A stretch of DNA of 52,237 nucleotides from Deltaproteobacteria bacterium (GTDB lineage Bacteria > Desulfobacterota > B13-G15 > RBG-16-54-18), in the NCBI GenBank assembly GCA_019308925.1, contig JAFDHG010000005.1, forward strand, positions 1-52,237, read 5' to 3'. This document shows, piece after piece, positions 28,368 through 36,835 of the stretch; positions within the stretch are counted from its first letter, which is position 1; each line of letters starts with the position of its first letter. A program made the translations under genes and the position numbers. Under the pieces are notes generated by a model that saw only the letters and a program-made list of their open reading frames with translations, ran no database searches and had not been told where the DNA came from.

Positions 28368-29624
28368 ATGCACTTTTTTCAACACAAAGACGGTCTCCTC
28401 TACTGCGAAGAGGTATCAGTGGAAGAGATAGCCCATGAGGTAAGGACCCCCTTCTATCTCTACAGTTACCGGACCCTGGTCCGCCACTTCCGGGCCTTTG
28501 ACTCGGCCTTCAGAGAACTTCCCCACCTGATCTGCTACTCGGCCAAGGCCAATTCCAATTTGGCCGTGCTCAAAACCTTTATCAACTTGGGAGGTGGGGT
28601 GGATGTAGTCTCTGCTGGAGAGCTCTTCCGAGCCCTGCGTGCCGGGGCCGATCCTTCCAAGATCGTCTATTCCGGGGTGGGAAAACGGGAGGATGAGATC
28701 AGGTATGCCCTGCAGGAGGGGATCTTGATGCTCAATGTGGAGTCCTATCAGGAATTCCATCTCATCAACGGCATCGCATCCAAATTGGGGACCAAGGCCC
28801 CGATTTCCTTCCGAGTCAATCCCGAGATCGACCCTCAAACCCACCCCTACATCGCCACCGGTATAAAGCAGGCCAAGTTTGGGGTCTATATCGACCAGGC
28901 CCTGGAATGGTACAGGGAGGCCAATGAATTGCCTCACCTAGCGATAAAGGGGGTGAGTTGCCACATAGGCTCTCAGCTCACCGAGGTAGGACCTTTTGTA
29001 GAGGCCCTCAGGCGGGTAAAAGAGCTGGCCCTGAGACTGGGCCAAGAGGGAATAGAGGTGGAATACGTGGATCTGGGAGGGGGGTTAGGGATCACTTATC
29101 ACCAAGAGGAACCACCACATCCGCAGGAATATGCCCAGGCCATCATTGGGGAGGGGAAAGATTTGCCCTGCACCTACATCTTTGAGCCCGGCAGGGTGAT
29201 CGTGGGCAACGCCGGGATTCTGGTTACGCGTGTCCTCTATAACAAAGAGGGGGAGAAGAACTTTGTTGTTGTCGATGCGGCCATGAACGACCTCGTCCGA
29301 CCTACCCTATATGGGGCCTATCAAGAGATCGTCTCGGTAAGGGAAAAAGCAGGGGATGAGATGGTGGCTGACATGGTAGGGCCTATCTGCGAATCGGGCG
29401 ACTTTCTGGCCCAGGACAGATTGATGCCCCGTTTCGAGCCAGGGGACCTGGTGGCAGTGATGAGCGCTGGGGCCTATGGGTTCTCCATGTCCTCTAACTA
29501 TAACTCCCGTCTCAGGGTGCCGGAGGTCTTGGTAAGGGATGGTGCATTCTATCTGATCAGGGAACGGGAGTCCTATGAAGATCTAATACAGGGGGAAAGG
29601 ATCCCTCCTTTTTTGGAGGGGTGA
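28368..29624 (+). CDS. lysA: Diaminopimelate decarboxylase
   Basis: A PLP enzyme that decarboxylates meso-diaminopimelate to lysine. The PLP lysine is in CYSAKANSNLAVL near residue 60. A Gly-rich phosphate site, DLGGGLGITY, is near 230. The catalytic ICESGDFLAQD segment contributed by the partner subunit is near 342. Length 418 is normal. The ATG has SD AAGGTGAT. It is followed by a cysteine-synthase-like gene and dapB, forming a lysine/cell-wall block without dapA or dapF. Confidence 0.96.
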   Translation: MHFFQHKDGLLYCEEVSVEEIAHEVRTPFYLYSYRTLVRHFRAFDSAFRELPHLICYSAKANSNLAVLKTFINLGGGVDVVSAGELFRALRAGADPSKIVYSGVGKREDEIRYALQEGILMLNVESYQEFHLINGIASKLGTKAPISFRVNPEIDPQTHPYIATGIKQAKFGVYIDQALEWYREANELPHLAIKGVSCHIGSQLTEVGPFVEALRRVKELALRLGQEGIEVEYVDLGGGLGITYHQEEPPHPQEYAQAIIGEGKDLPCTYIFEPGRVIVGNAGILVTRVLYNKEGEKNFVVVDAAMNDLVRPTLYGAYQEIVSVREKAGDEMVADMVGPICESGDFLAQDRLMPRFEPGDLVAVMSAGAYGFSMSSNYNSRLRVPEVLVRDGAFYLIRERESYEDLIQGERIPPFLEG

Positions 29625-29683
29625 TTGGAGATGGGGGCAGTTAGAATGGTCTATCAAGGGTGGCTTTGGGAGGAAGGTATATC

Positions 29684-30583
29684 TTGAAGGTCTTAGATAC
29701 TATCTTAGATGCTGTGGGTAATACCCCCATGGTGAGGCTGAAGAGGATGACGCAATACGATGTATTCGCCAAGGCGGAGTACCTCAGCCCGGGAGGCAGC
29801 ATCAAGGAACGGGTGGCCAAATACCTCATTGAGGAGGCGGAGAAAGAGGGAAAACTGAGGAAAAGTTCCATCATCATGGAGCCGTCTTCGGGGAATACGG
29901 GCATCGGGATAACCTTGGTGGGGGTACAGAAGGGGTATCGGGTTATCATCGTTATGCCGGAGAACATGAGCGAGGAACGTAAGAAGATCATCCGGGCCTT
30001 CGGGGGGGAGCTGATCCTGACCCCTGCAGAAGCAGGGATCCAAGGGGCGGTGGAAAAGACCATGGAACTGGCTGCCAAAGATCCTGATATCTACGTCGCC
30101 CAGCAGTTCGAAAACCCCAAGAACCCGGAGATCCACTACCTCAGCACAGCTCCGGAGATATGGGAACAGATGGAGGGGAAGGTGGACTTCTTTGTTGCCG
30201 GAGTGGGAAGTGGCGGCACCCTAGGAGGAGTGGGTAAATTTCTCAAGGAGATGAACCGCCGGATTAAGATTATCGCTGTAGAGCCCCAGAACAGCGCCGC
30301 CCTGCTCGGCCATGAGCCAGGCCTTCATCAGATCCAGGGCATCGGCGACGGCTTCGTCCCTTCCGTCCTGGACACTTCACTTATTGATGGGGTAGTCACG
30401 GTAACCGATGAGGATGCCATTGAGACCACACGCCGGCTGGCCAGAGAGGAGGGGCTCCTGGTGGGGACCTCTTCCGGAGCCAATGTCTGGGCCGCGATAA
30501 GATTGGCTGAAAGGGGAGGGGGGAATATCGTCACCGTCCTGCCGGACAGGGCAGAGAGGTACTTCAGCACCAGCCTCATATAA
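29684..30583 (+). CDS. Cysteine synthase-family PLP enzyme
   Basis: A 299-residue fold-type II PLP enzyme. The start pattern LDAVGNTPMVRL, the PLP-lysine segment PGGSIKERVA (more often S-V-K-D-R), the asparagine loop PSSGNTGIG, the phosphate cup GVGSGGTLGG and the late GTSSGANVWAA match O-acetylserine sulfhydrylase/CysK. The TTG at 29684 is preferred because GGGAGGAAGG precedes it and it aligns with the family N-terminus; a GTG 24 bases earlier is possible. Its place between lysA and dapB is unusual. Cystathionine beta-synthase or another beta-replacing activity cannot be ruled out. Confidence 0.88.
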   Translation: MKVLDTILDAVGNTPMVRLKRMTQYDVFAKAEYLSPGGSIKERVAKYLIEEAEKEGKLRKSSIIMEPSSGNTGIGITLVGVQKGYRVIIVMPENMSEERKKIIRAFGGELILTPAEAGIQGAVEKTMELAAKDPDIYVAQQFENPKNPEIHYLSTAPEIWEQMEGKVDFFVAGVGSGGTLGGVGKFLKEMNRRIKIIAVEPQNSAALLGHEPGLHQIQGIGDGFVPSVLDTSLIDGVVTVTDEDAIETTRRLAREEGLLVGTSSGANVWAAIRLAERGGGNIVTVLPDRAERYFSTSLI

Positions 30584-30612
30584 AAGCTGAAAGCTGCTAG
30601 CAATCAGCTTTT
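30582..30612 (+). terminator. Possible hairpin after the cysteine-synthase-like gene
   Basis: AAAAGCTGA (30582-30590, overlapping the stop) pairs perfectly with TCAGCTTTT (30604-30612). The T run at the end of the arm is short, so termination would be weak. It could instead be a small intergenic repeat. Confidence 0.35.
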
Positions 30613-30658
30613 AGCCAAAAATACGATTTTTTCCAAAAAAAACTTCTGAGGTGGGGAG

Positions 30659-31474
30659 ATGATTAACGCAATCATAGTGGGGGCGGGCGGCCGCATGGGG
30701 CGTATGGTCGTGAACGCCATCCAAAACTCCGGAGGTATAACCTGCCAGGGGGCAGTGGAGGCCGCCGGGCACCCCTTTCTGGGACAGGATGTGGGAGTGG
30801 TGGCCGGTTCAGGCGAGCTGGGAGTGAGGATAGAGGATAACCTGAAATCGGTGATCCAGCATGGTGACGTCATCATAGACTTTACCTCTGCTGAGGCCTC
30901 CTTGGGGAACATGGAGGTCGCCGCCCAGTATCAAAAGCCCATGGTGGTGGGCAGTACTGGTTTCTCACCTGAACAAATGGAAGAGGTCCGGAGGCTTACG
31001 AAAGAGATGCCCTGCGTGCTCTCCCCCAATATGAGCGTGGGGGTAAATCTGATGTTCAGGATAGTGGAGGAGGTTGCCCGGGTCTTGGGACAAGACTACG
31101 ATGTCGAGATCGTCGAGGCCCACCATCGCCTGAAAAAGGACGCCCCCAGCGGGACCGCCATGCGTTTGGGGGAGGTGATCGCCCGGGCCCTGGGAAGGGA
31201 TTTAGAAAAGGTAGGGGTTTATGCCAGGAAGGGGATGATCGGGGAACGCACTAATGAGGAGATCGGGATTCAGACAATCAGGGCTGGGGATATTGTAGGG
31301 GAGCACACGGTGATCTTCGGGGGAATAGGGGAGAGGATGGAGGTAGTTCACCGTGCACATACCAGGGATACCTTTGCCAGGGGGGCGGTCCGCGCCGCCA
31401 AGTGGGTAGTAGGGCAGAAGCCCGGTCTCTATGATATGGGGGATGTCTTGGGGTTTAAAGGTGCTGGCAGCTGA
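30659..31474 (+). CDS. dapB: 4-hydroxy-tetrahydrodipicolinate reductase
   Basis: Reduces the product of DapA with NAD(P)H on the way to diaminopimelate. The dinucleotide motif GAGGRMG is at residues 9-15. The catalytic region EAHHRLKKDAPSGTAM near 160 and the following GMIGERTNEEIGIQTIRAGDIVGEH match the family closely. Length 271 is normal. The ATG follows GAGGTGGGGAG. It ends the conserved lysine block; the accessory island begins about 190 bases downstream. Confidence 0.96.
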   Translation: MINAIIVGAGGRMGRMVVNAIQNSGGITCQGAVEAAGHPFLGQDVGVVAGSGELGVRIEDNLKSVIQHGDVIIDFTSAEASLGNMEVAAQYQKPMVVGSTGFSPEQMEEVRRLTKEMPCVLSPNMSVGVNLMFRIVEEVARVLGQDYDVEIVEAHHRLKKDAPSGTAMRLGEVIARALGRDLEKVGVYARKGMIGERTNEEIGIQTIRAGDIVGEHTVIFGGIGERMEVVHRAHTRDTFARGAVRAAKWVVGQKPGLYDMGDVLGFKGAGS

Positions 31475-31665
31475 TAAACCTTGATAGGTGAACCCGTAGA
31501 CAATTCTTAATTTCGCTTTCAGTATTTTCCGATTTGAATATATCGGCAACCCTTAAAATAGGTTACGCAATTTATTACATAATTCCAATCTGAATTTCAT
31601 CATGCAGTAATATAAAGCTGCATATAGGCAGTATAATCTAAGGTTCACGCAAATTTGGGGACGAC

Positions 31666-32187
31666 ATGACGAAGAAAGAGTTTATAAACGCTGTAGCAAA
31701 CGGAAAGACGGATGTCCTTCAAGTATTCCTTGACACAATATCCCAACTTGGTGCGGACTACTGTGTCATCGGTGGACTCGCCGTCAACGCATATGCCGAG
31801 CCTGTCGTCAGCTTGGACTTAGATATCGTAGTCGCCGCAGCTGACATTGAGGCGGTCTGCGCGGCTGTGACAAAGCATTTCAAAATTGAGCGTTTTGCCC
31901 ACAGCGTAAATCTGAGCAGTAGCGAGTCTGATCTCCGGATACAATTGCAGACTGACTCCCGATATCAGGAGTTCATTCGCAACGCAACAATCATAAACGT
32001 ATTGGGATATGAGATGAAGGTGGCAACGGTGGAGGATGTGCTCAAGGGTAAGATTTGGGCGTATTCTGATGAGCAGCGACGGATGAGCAAGAGACAGAAG
32101 GATTTGGCAGATATAGCGCGTTTGGTTGAAGTGTATCCGGACCTGGCCGATAAGGTCCCATCGGAGATACGTGACAGACTGAGATAG
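31666..32187 (+). CDS. Standalone nucleotidyltransferase-fold protein
   Basis: A 173-residue protein with the minimal NTase signature GGLAVNAYAEP near 37 followed by SLDLDIVV, a D-x-D metal pair. The C-terminal part (TVEDVLKGKIWAYSDEQRR, KRQKDLADIARL) matches the helical half of DUF6036/AbiEii-like proteins. Relatives occur as toxins, antitoxins or orphan genes in mobile regions. No partner is evident next to it. The ATG has GGGGA 4 bases upstream. It is the first gene of the accessory island after dapB. Confidence 0.75.
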   Translation: MTKKEFINAVANGKTDVLQVFLDTISQLGADYCVIGGLAVNAYAEPVVSLDLDIVVAAADIEAVCAAVTKHFKIERFAHSVNLSSSESDLRIQLQTDSRYQEFIRNATIINVLGYEMKVATVEDVLKGKIWAYSDEQRRMSKRQKDLADIARLVEVYPDLADKVPSEIRDRLR

Positions 32188-32198
32188 GGGAAAAAGTT

Positions 32199-32258
32199 GG
32201 GGACATAATACTAATTTTGGCCTTCGGCCAATTGTTTTAAAATTGGTATTATGTCCCC
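32199..32258. repeat. Palindromic GGGGACATAATAC element, copy 1
   Basis: Twenty-base arms (32199-32218 and 32239-32258) are inverted with one mismatch and begin with GGGGACATAATA. The loop holds its own GGCC-TTCG-GGCC hairpin. A related copy is at 37735-37790. Both lie just after nucleotidyltransferase genes. Confidence 0.7.
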
Positions 32259-32484
32259 GGAACACTCCAAAGCATAATTTTAACCCTTCTGATGCAAGCT
32301 ATGAGGAGAGATTACTAGTAAGGTAGCGAAATAGGTCATTAAAGCTGGCAAAAATTGTCACATGCACTGAAGGGTAACCTACCCGCTCCCCTCCAAACAA
32401 GAAATTCCATGGATTTTTTGGAACCGCTACTGTGGCACAAATTATGCTTAAAAACTATTAGAATGGGGAAAAAGGAGGAAAAAA

Positions 32485-33540
32485 ATGAAAAAGGTTAGAA
32501 TTTTATGCTTTTTGTTAGTTTTCCTTTTAATAGGGAGTTTGGTTTTTGCTAATAACTTCCCATTTAAACCTGGTTCAGAACCAAAAGGATTTAGAGGTAT
32601 TAAATGGGGTGCTAATATATCTACTTTGAGTGGTATGGAGTATTTAGAAACTGAATATACTAAAGAGGGACAAGTAAAATGGTATTTGAGGCAAGGTGAT
32701 GGGTTAAAGATAGGTGATGCTGAAGTTGAAAGTATTGAATATGGTTTTTGGGAAGGGAAATTGTTGGCGGTTACTATCACTACCAAAGGGTTGCATAATT
32801 TTATGAAAGTTAAAAATGCAGTCTTTGCGAAATTTGGAGTAGGTCATAAGACAAAGCCGCCTAAAGAAATTTATGCCTGGCTCGGTTTTGAAAGCAACAT
32901 AATTCTAAAGTATGACAAAAATACAAAAACAGGAAAGCTATACATGATTTCCAAAAGCATGCGTATCCAAATGAAGAAACCAAAGAAACAACACGTCTAC
33001 TCTGCTATGGTTGCTTCACCGCTTGGTTTTACTATTGGTAAAGCGACCGTAAATGAAGTTAGAGCTTTGCTTCGAAGTAAAAAAGTGCCTTACGATGAAT
33101 ATAAATCATCAGTTTCGCATGGCCCTGGAATTTATACTAAAACATATATGGGTCTTCCAGCAGATAATATTGATAGTTTAGGTATTAAAGGGCTTGAGAA
33201 TATTGATTTTATTTTTGATGCCGAAGGAATTCTTATTTATGTTGAAATGAGATTGAGTATTATTTTTACTACCCGCAAAATAATTTTTGATCATCTAAGC
33301 AAAAAATATCACCTTGTAAAAAAGAAGCTTAACCTAATCGGAGACATAATCTATGCTGAGTTTAAAGCAGATAATGCAACTATAATAGCAGGTTATTTTC
33401 ATGACAAAGACGGCACTGACAATGCTTGGTATTATGTTGAATACATGCACAAAAGGTATATAAAAATGAAGACCGCGGCAGAACGAGCTGAAGCTGAGCG
33501 GGAGAAAAAGCGGATTAAAAAGGAACGTCGTCAGTTTTAG
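32485..33540 (+). CDS. Secreted protein of unknown function
   Basis: A signal peptide (MKKVRILCFLLVFLLIGSLVFA) ends near residue 22, so the protein is exported. Two similar-sized alpha/beta modules seem to follow, about 36-160 (starting FRGIKWGANISTL) and about 175-330 (starting LGFTIGKATVNEVRALL). This hints at an internal duplication. The last 30 residues are highly charged and helical. The ATG has a strong SD (AAAGGAGG). The gene is visibly more AT-rich than its neighbours and probably acquired. No family is named. Confidence 0.75.
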   Translation: MKKVRILCFLLVFLLIGSLVFANNFPFKPGSEPKGFRGIKWGANISTLSGMEYLETEYTKEGQVKWYLRQGDGLKIGDAEVESIEYGFWEGKLLAVTITTKGLHNFMKVKNAVFAKFGVGHKTKPPKEIYAWLGFESNIILKYDKNTKTGKLYMISKSMRIQMKKPKKQHVYSAMVASPLGFTIGKATVNEVRALLRSKKVPYDEYKSSVSHGPGIYTKTYMGLPADNIDSLGIKGLENIDFIFDAEGILIYVEMRLSIIFTTRKIIFDHLSKKYHLVKKKLNLIGDIIYAEFKADNATIIAGYFHDKDGTDNAWYYVEYMHKRYIKMKTAAERAEAEREKKRIKKERRQF

Positions 33541-33580
33541 CCATTAGGATTTGCATAACTATGGAGAAAAGAGGATAAGA

Positions 33581-34750
33581 ATGGAAGAGCATCCAAAAAA
33601 GCAAGGGAAAGTGTTTGCTAAGACTGGTCGAAAAACTCATGAGGTTGAGAAAAAATCATATAAAAGCATATCGAAGAAAACAGAAGCTTTTATAAGATCT
33701 ACTAGTGAAATGATTATATTTACTCCGAAAACAGCCTGGGATGCTCGGAAAATGATAGTTTCCTGGGGTAACCAACAAATTCCAGGATGGTATGCCTTAT
33801 TGACCAAGGCGATAAAATCATCAAAATTAATAGGAACATCAACAGGCAAAGCAATTTTGGAATATGTCTCGTCTGCCCATGAATCCGCAGGAAGGGGTGG
33901 TAAGAAGGTAATAAACCACACCGCTATTTTCACTAATGCAATATTGGCATCAGATTTCTCCCGAAATATGGAGTCTTGGCTTGGTCACATGTTCAATGAA
34001 GGAATTCCATCTATTTATGATAAAGCTGCTGATGCAGTTTATATTGCTACCCACATTGGTGGAGGTCATCTTCATAGGCTTTTCGATAGCAGTCACACCC
34101 TTTGGGGAATGTGGGACAAGGTAAAGGATGCCTCACCTGACGATTCTTTTTTGCAAGAGATCGTGGGATATACAACTGCATTAGGAAAAGATTTGTCTTC
34201 TTCTGTAGGTATTCCTTTATTTGATTGGTCCAAGTCGTCCTATGATCAGGTGGCTAGTGCCTTGAACAGCACATTCCATATTCCAAAGTCTTGGTTTTCA
34301 GACCTTCTTCATGTCAATACAACCGAACTTATTGGTACTTCTATTGGCACTATCGCAGTTGCATTGAATTGGAACAAAAAGCAGGTCAGAGAATTTTCAA
34401 GTCTTGCCGGCAGCTTGGGAATTTCATCCATTGCGAGTGCAAACCCAGTCTTGGCCGTTGTCGCCCTTACCGCTTTGGCTAAATCTTTTGCTGATGCCAA
34501 ACAAAAAGGAGATTATTCTGAATTTGTTAATGGCTTGGCTAAAGGGGGAGTGGGTACTGGTGCCTTTTTGGCTACAGCATCAGCAATTGGTGGACCGGTA
34601 TGGGTTGGGCTTCTTGCAGGTACTTGTGTTGGAGCAGTTGTTCACAAAACAATGGGCACCGTTCAAGTATCTCAAATTAGTACCTTTATAGAAAATTCAA
34701 TGAGAAGAGGAATAACAGAAAAATCTAGCATGTTGCTACAAACCTCATAG
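33581..34750 (+). CDS. Large protein of unknown function with His-rich motif and glycine-rich hydrophobic tail
   Basis: A 389-residue protein with no signal peptide. The N-terminal 40 residues are very basic. Near residues 150-170 lies GGGHLHRLFDSSHTLWG, whose His/Asp spacing could bind a metal. The C-terminal 120 residues hold three hydrophobic Gly/Ala-rich stretches (IGTSIGTIAVALNW, SANPVLAVVALTALA, GGPVWVGLLAGTCVGAVV) that could insert in a membrane. The start is ATG 33581 with SD GAGG; a TTG 30 bases earlier is less likely. It follows the secreted-protein gene by 40 bases and shares its AT-rich composition, so the two may form a unit. Confidence 0.7.
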   Translation: MEEHPKKQGKVFAKTGRKTHEVEKKSYKSISKKTEAFIRSTSEMIIFTPKTAWDARKMIVSWGNQQIPGWYALLTKAIKSSKLIGTSTGKAILEYVSSAHESAGRGGKKVINHTAIFTNAILASDFSRNMESWLGHMFNEGIPSIYDKAADAVYIATHIGGGHLHRLFDSSHTLWGMWDKVKDASPDDSFLQEIVGYTTALGKDLSSSVGIPLFDWSKSSYDQVASALNSTFHIPKSWFSDLLHVNTTELIGTSIGTIAVALNWNKKQVREFSSLAGSLGISSIASANPVLAVVALTALAKSFADAKQKGDYSEFVNGLAKGGVGTGAFLATASAIGGPVWVGLLAGTCVGAVVHKTMGTVQVSQISTFIENSMRRGITEKSSMLLQTS

Positions 34751-34908
34751 GAGGAAAAGGGGGCAGATTTATTTATTGATTTTGGCAAATATAAAGCAGG
34801 ATTTTTGTCGCAAACTACCTAAATAAAAATCCACCATTTTTCCTAAGTCGAGAGTACAGCTTATCTCATGCCCCATTAACTTCCCAAGGAGTTGAATCCA
34901 TTTTCCCC

Positions 34909-34937
34909 TTGCCAAAAGTTCACCAGTGTACTATATT
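34909..34937 (+). promoter_or_regulatory. Promoter of the AbrB-PIN module
   Basis: TTGCCA (34909-34914), 17 bases, TATATT (34932-34937). It gives a leader of about 30 bases before the SD TTAGGAG of the antitoxin gene. Confidence 0.55.
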
Positions 34938-34974
34938 CTTATTGGTAAGATCAAACAATTCTTAGGAGTGAAAA

Positions 34975-35238
34975 ATGGCGGGATTAGCAACCACAAAGAT
35001 GTCCTCCAGGGGTCAAGTGGTTATTCCGGAGAAGATCCGAAAGCGGCTCGGTTTGAAGCCCGGCTCCCAATTCGTTGTGGTGGGTGAGAAGGGTACAGTG
35101 ATCCTCAAGGCAATTTCACCGCCTTCTATGGAGGAATTCGACGAGCTTATTGCTGAAGCCCGGAAACAGGCCAGACTGGCTGGTATGAAACGATCTGACA
35201 TTGGAGCGGCAATTGCTAAGGCCCGAGAGGCTAAGTGA
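34975..35238 (+). CDS. AbrB/SpoVT-family antitoxin
   Basis: An 87-residue protein with the swapped-hairpin DNA-binding domain (TTKMSSRGQVVIPEKIRKRL) at residues 6-25 and a helical C-terminal tail rich in Ala/Lys/Arg for toxin contact. It should bind its own promoter and neutralise the PIN nuclease encoded next. The stop overlaps the toxin start in GTGA. The SD is clear (TTAGGAG). Confidence 0.88.
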   Translation: MAGLATTKMSSRGQVVIPEKIRKRLGLKPGSQFVVVGEKGTVILKAISPPSMEEFDELIAEARKQARLAGMKRSDIGAAIAKAREAK

Positions 35239-35654
35239 AGGTAATACTCGACACGAATGTCTTCATTTCCGGTGTTTTCTTCACTGGGCCTCCCTATCAG
35301 ATCCTTAAAGCCTGGCGTGAGGGCGAGGTTAAATTGGTGGTCTCGCAGGAAATACTTGAGGAATATCTGCGGGTTGGTGAAACTTTGGCGGCCCAATTTT
35401 CAGGAGTCGAGTTAGCCCCAATCCTTGAGCTTCTCACTGTCGAGGCAGAACTGACTCTGGCTCCAAGCTTGCCTGAACCGGTTTGTGTCGACCCTGATGA
35501 CGACAAGTTTTTGGCTTGTGCCCTGGCGAGCAAGACCAAGCTCATTATTAGTGGCGATAAGCAACTCTTAAAGGTATCCGGCTATCGCGGCATAGAGGTT
35601 GTAAGGCCTCGGAAGTTTGTCGACGATTATCTTGGGGAGAGAAGGGGAAGCTAA
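35235..35654 (+). CDS. PIN-domain toxin (TIGR00305-like)
   Basis: A 139-residue putative RNase. The N-terminal VILDTNVFISG gives the first acidic residue, a Glu lies in SQEILEEYLRV, and VDPDDDKFLACALAS supplies the late acidic cluster, so the metal site seems intact. It starts at GTG, overlapping the antitoxin stop by 4 bases. The stop codon TAA lies inside a CTAACCACTCGCT sequence that resembles the left half of an attC site. Confidence 0.9.
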   Translation: MKVILDTNVFISGVFFTGPPYQILKAWREGEVKLVVSQEILEEYLRVGETLAAQFSGVELAPILELLTVEAELTLAPSLPEPVCVDPDDDKFLACALASKTKLIISGDKQLLKVSGYRGIEVVRPRKFVDDYLGERRGS

Positions 35655-35711
35655 CCACTCGCTCAACTCGGGATATTCCCCAGGGACACTTCCCATATTT
35701 CTAAGTTGAGA
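35650..35711 (+). other. attC-like sequence after the PIN toxin
   Basis: CTAACCACTCGCTCAAC begins in the toxin stop codon. CTCAAC (35662-35667) can pair with GTTGAG (35705-35710). Between them lies the 21-base AGGGACACTTCCC repeat (35682-35702) that also flanks both hom copies. The resemblance to an integron recombination site is partial. Confidence 0.35.
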
Positions 35712-35716
35712 AGATT

Positions 35717-36094
35717 ATGGAAAGACTTTTGTATGTAATAAGTGCGGGGGCTGTCGGAATATTTGTTCTTCTATTTTTATACCTTACGTTAAAGAAGCTT
35801 CAGAAATTAAATACTGAATACAAAAGCTATGGTGAAATAGATAGTTACATTACATACAAATGCCCAAGGTGTGGCAAGGTGATAGAGAATGGCTTTGTTA
35901 TGGCTGGTAAAGGAATCTGTTATCGGGCCAATGAGGAGAAACCTCTGAGTCAATTCATAGGGCCTAAGACGTTACTGAAGAATACGATGAACATGACGAT
36001 GTCAGCTAAGGAAAACTTGGCATGGAGATGCGAGGATTATAATTATATTCTCGTGGATCACAGTTATTTAATCGGAAAGAAAAAACCCACCTAA
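35717..36094 (+). CDS. Membrane-anchored zinc-ribbon-like protein
   Basis: A 125-residue protein with one N-terminal membrane helix (about 4-26, VISAGAVGIFVLLFLYLTL) and a C-terminal domain with CPRC near residue 50 and a late WRCEDYNYILV. This resembles DUF6487-type zinc-ribbon proteins, although the second CxxC is reduced to a single Cys. The SD is weak (GAGAAG). The gene lies alone between the PIN and HigBA modules, and its stop also falls inside a CTAAC..CTCGCT sequence. Function is unknown. Confidence 0.7.
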   Translation: MERLLYVISAGAVGIFVLLFLYLTLKKLQKLNTEYKSYGEIDSYITYKCPRCGKVIENGFVMAGKGICYRANEEKPLSQFIGPKTLLKNTMNMTMSAKENLAWRCEDYNYILVDHSYLIGKKKPT

Positions 36095-36132
36095 CTCCTC
36101 GCTACGCCTGCTTTTCTCGCGCCCCGTTAGCC
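36089..36132 (+). other. attC-like sequence after the zinc-ribbon gene
   Basis: ACCTAAC (36089-36095) fits the RYYYAAC right-box consensus, and GTTAGCC (36126-36132) is one base off GTTRRRY. CTAAC/GTTAG and CGC/GCG pair across it. At 44 bases it is shorter than usual attC sites. Confidence 0.4.
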
Positions 36133-36183
36133 GAGGCAATAGCGGCGTAAGCGGTGAGGATAGATAAAGGTTGATAATAACGC

Positions 36184-36212
36184 TTGACAGTAATAGCGCG
36201 ATGCGCTATTAT
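36184..36212 (+). promoter_or_regulatory. higBA promoter with operator palindrome
   Basis: TTGACA (36184-36189), 17 bases, TATTAT (36207-36212). A perfect palindrome TAATAGCGC-GAT-GCGCTATTA (36191-36211) fills the spacer and part of the -10, well placed for HigA autorepression. The -10 ends 7 bases before the higB GTG, and no ribosome site is present, so the transcript looks leaderless. Confidence 0.75.
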
Positions 36213-36218
36213 TAATTT

Positions 36219-36500
36219 GTGATAAAGAGTTTTCGTGACAAAGAAACGGAGCGGCTCTTTTCACGACATTTCTCGCGGCGATTTCCCGCGAATCTACACC
36301 GCATAGCATGGCGAAAACTTGCGATACTGGATGCCGCAGAACGGTTAGACGATCTAAGTGTTCCTCCTGGGAACCGTCTTGAGAAGCTCTCTGGGGACCG
36401 TGAGGGAGAGTATAGTATTCGTATCAATGACCAGTGGCGTGTGTGTTTTCAGTGGAAGGAGGGAAACGCCTACGAGGTTGAGATTGCGGATTACCATTAG
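36219..36500 (+). CDS. higB: HigB-type toxin (RelE/ParE superfamily)
   Basis: A 93-residue mRNA interferase-like toxin. The start MIKSFRDKETERLF, the internal RLEKLSGDREGEYSIRINDQWRVCF and the final DYH are typical of HigB. It begins at GTG. The lack of a Shine-Dalgarno and the promoter position imply leaderless translation. The toxin precedes its antitoxin by 11 bases, the usual hig order. Confidence 0.93.
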   Translation: MIKSFRDKETERLFSRHFSRRFPANLHRIAWRKLAILDAAERLDDLSVPPGNRLEKLSGDREGEYSIRINDQWRVCFQWKEGNAYEVEIADYH

Positions 36501-36511
36501 GAGGGCAGCGA

Positions 36512-36835
36512 ATGGGCGAGAGTAAGTTTGAAGCAGTACATCCTGGAGAAATTTTACTTGAAGAGTTTCTAAAGCCAATGGGCATCAGCCAGTACAGGTT
36601 GGCCAAGGATATTAGTGTGTATCCACGCCGTATCAACGAAATTATTCAAGGGAAACGTTCAATCACGGCCGATACGGCCCTTAGATTGTCGCGGTATTTC
36701 GGTATGTCAGAGCGTTTTTGGCTGAATCTTCAGGCACGTTATGATCTTGAAGTGGAGAAGGACCGGCTTGAAGGACGGCTTGAAAATGAGGTGAAGGTGT
36801 TGGCAGTAAGCCCAACGGCTCAAATCCGCGGCTAA
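36512..36835 (+). CDS. higA: HigA antitoxin, XRE-type HTH
   Basis: A 107-residue protein with the HigA signature VHPGEILLEEFLKPMGIS, a helix-turn-helix at about 28-58 (QYRLAKDISVYPRRINEII) and SERFWLNLQARYDLE. It should neutralise HigB and bind the palindrome in the promoter. The ATG has SD AGGAGGG. The stop lies in GCTAACACTCGCT. Confidence 0.94.
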   Translation: MGESKFEAVHPGEILLEEFLKPMGISQYRLAKDISVYPRRINEIIQGKRSITADTALRLSRYFGMSERFWLNLQARYDLEVEKDRLEGRLENEVKVLAVSPTAQIRG

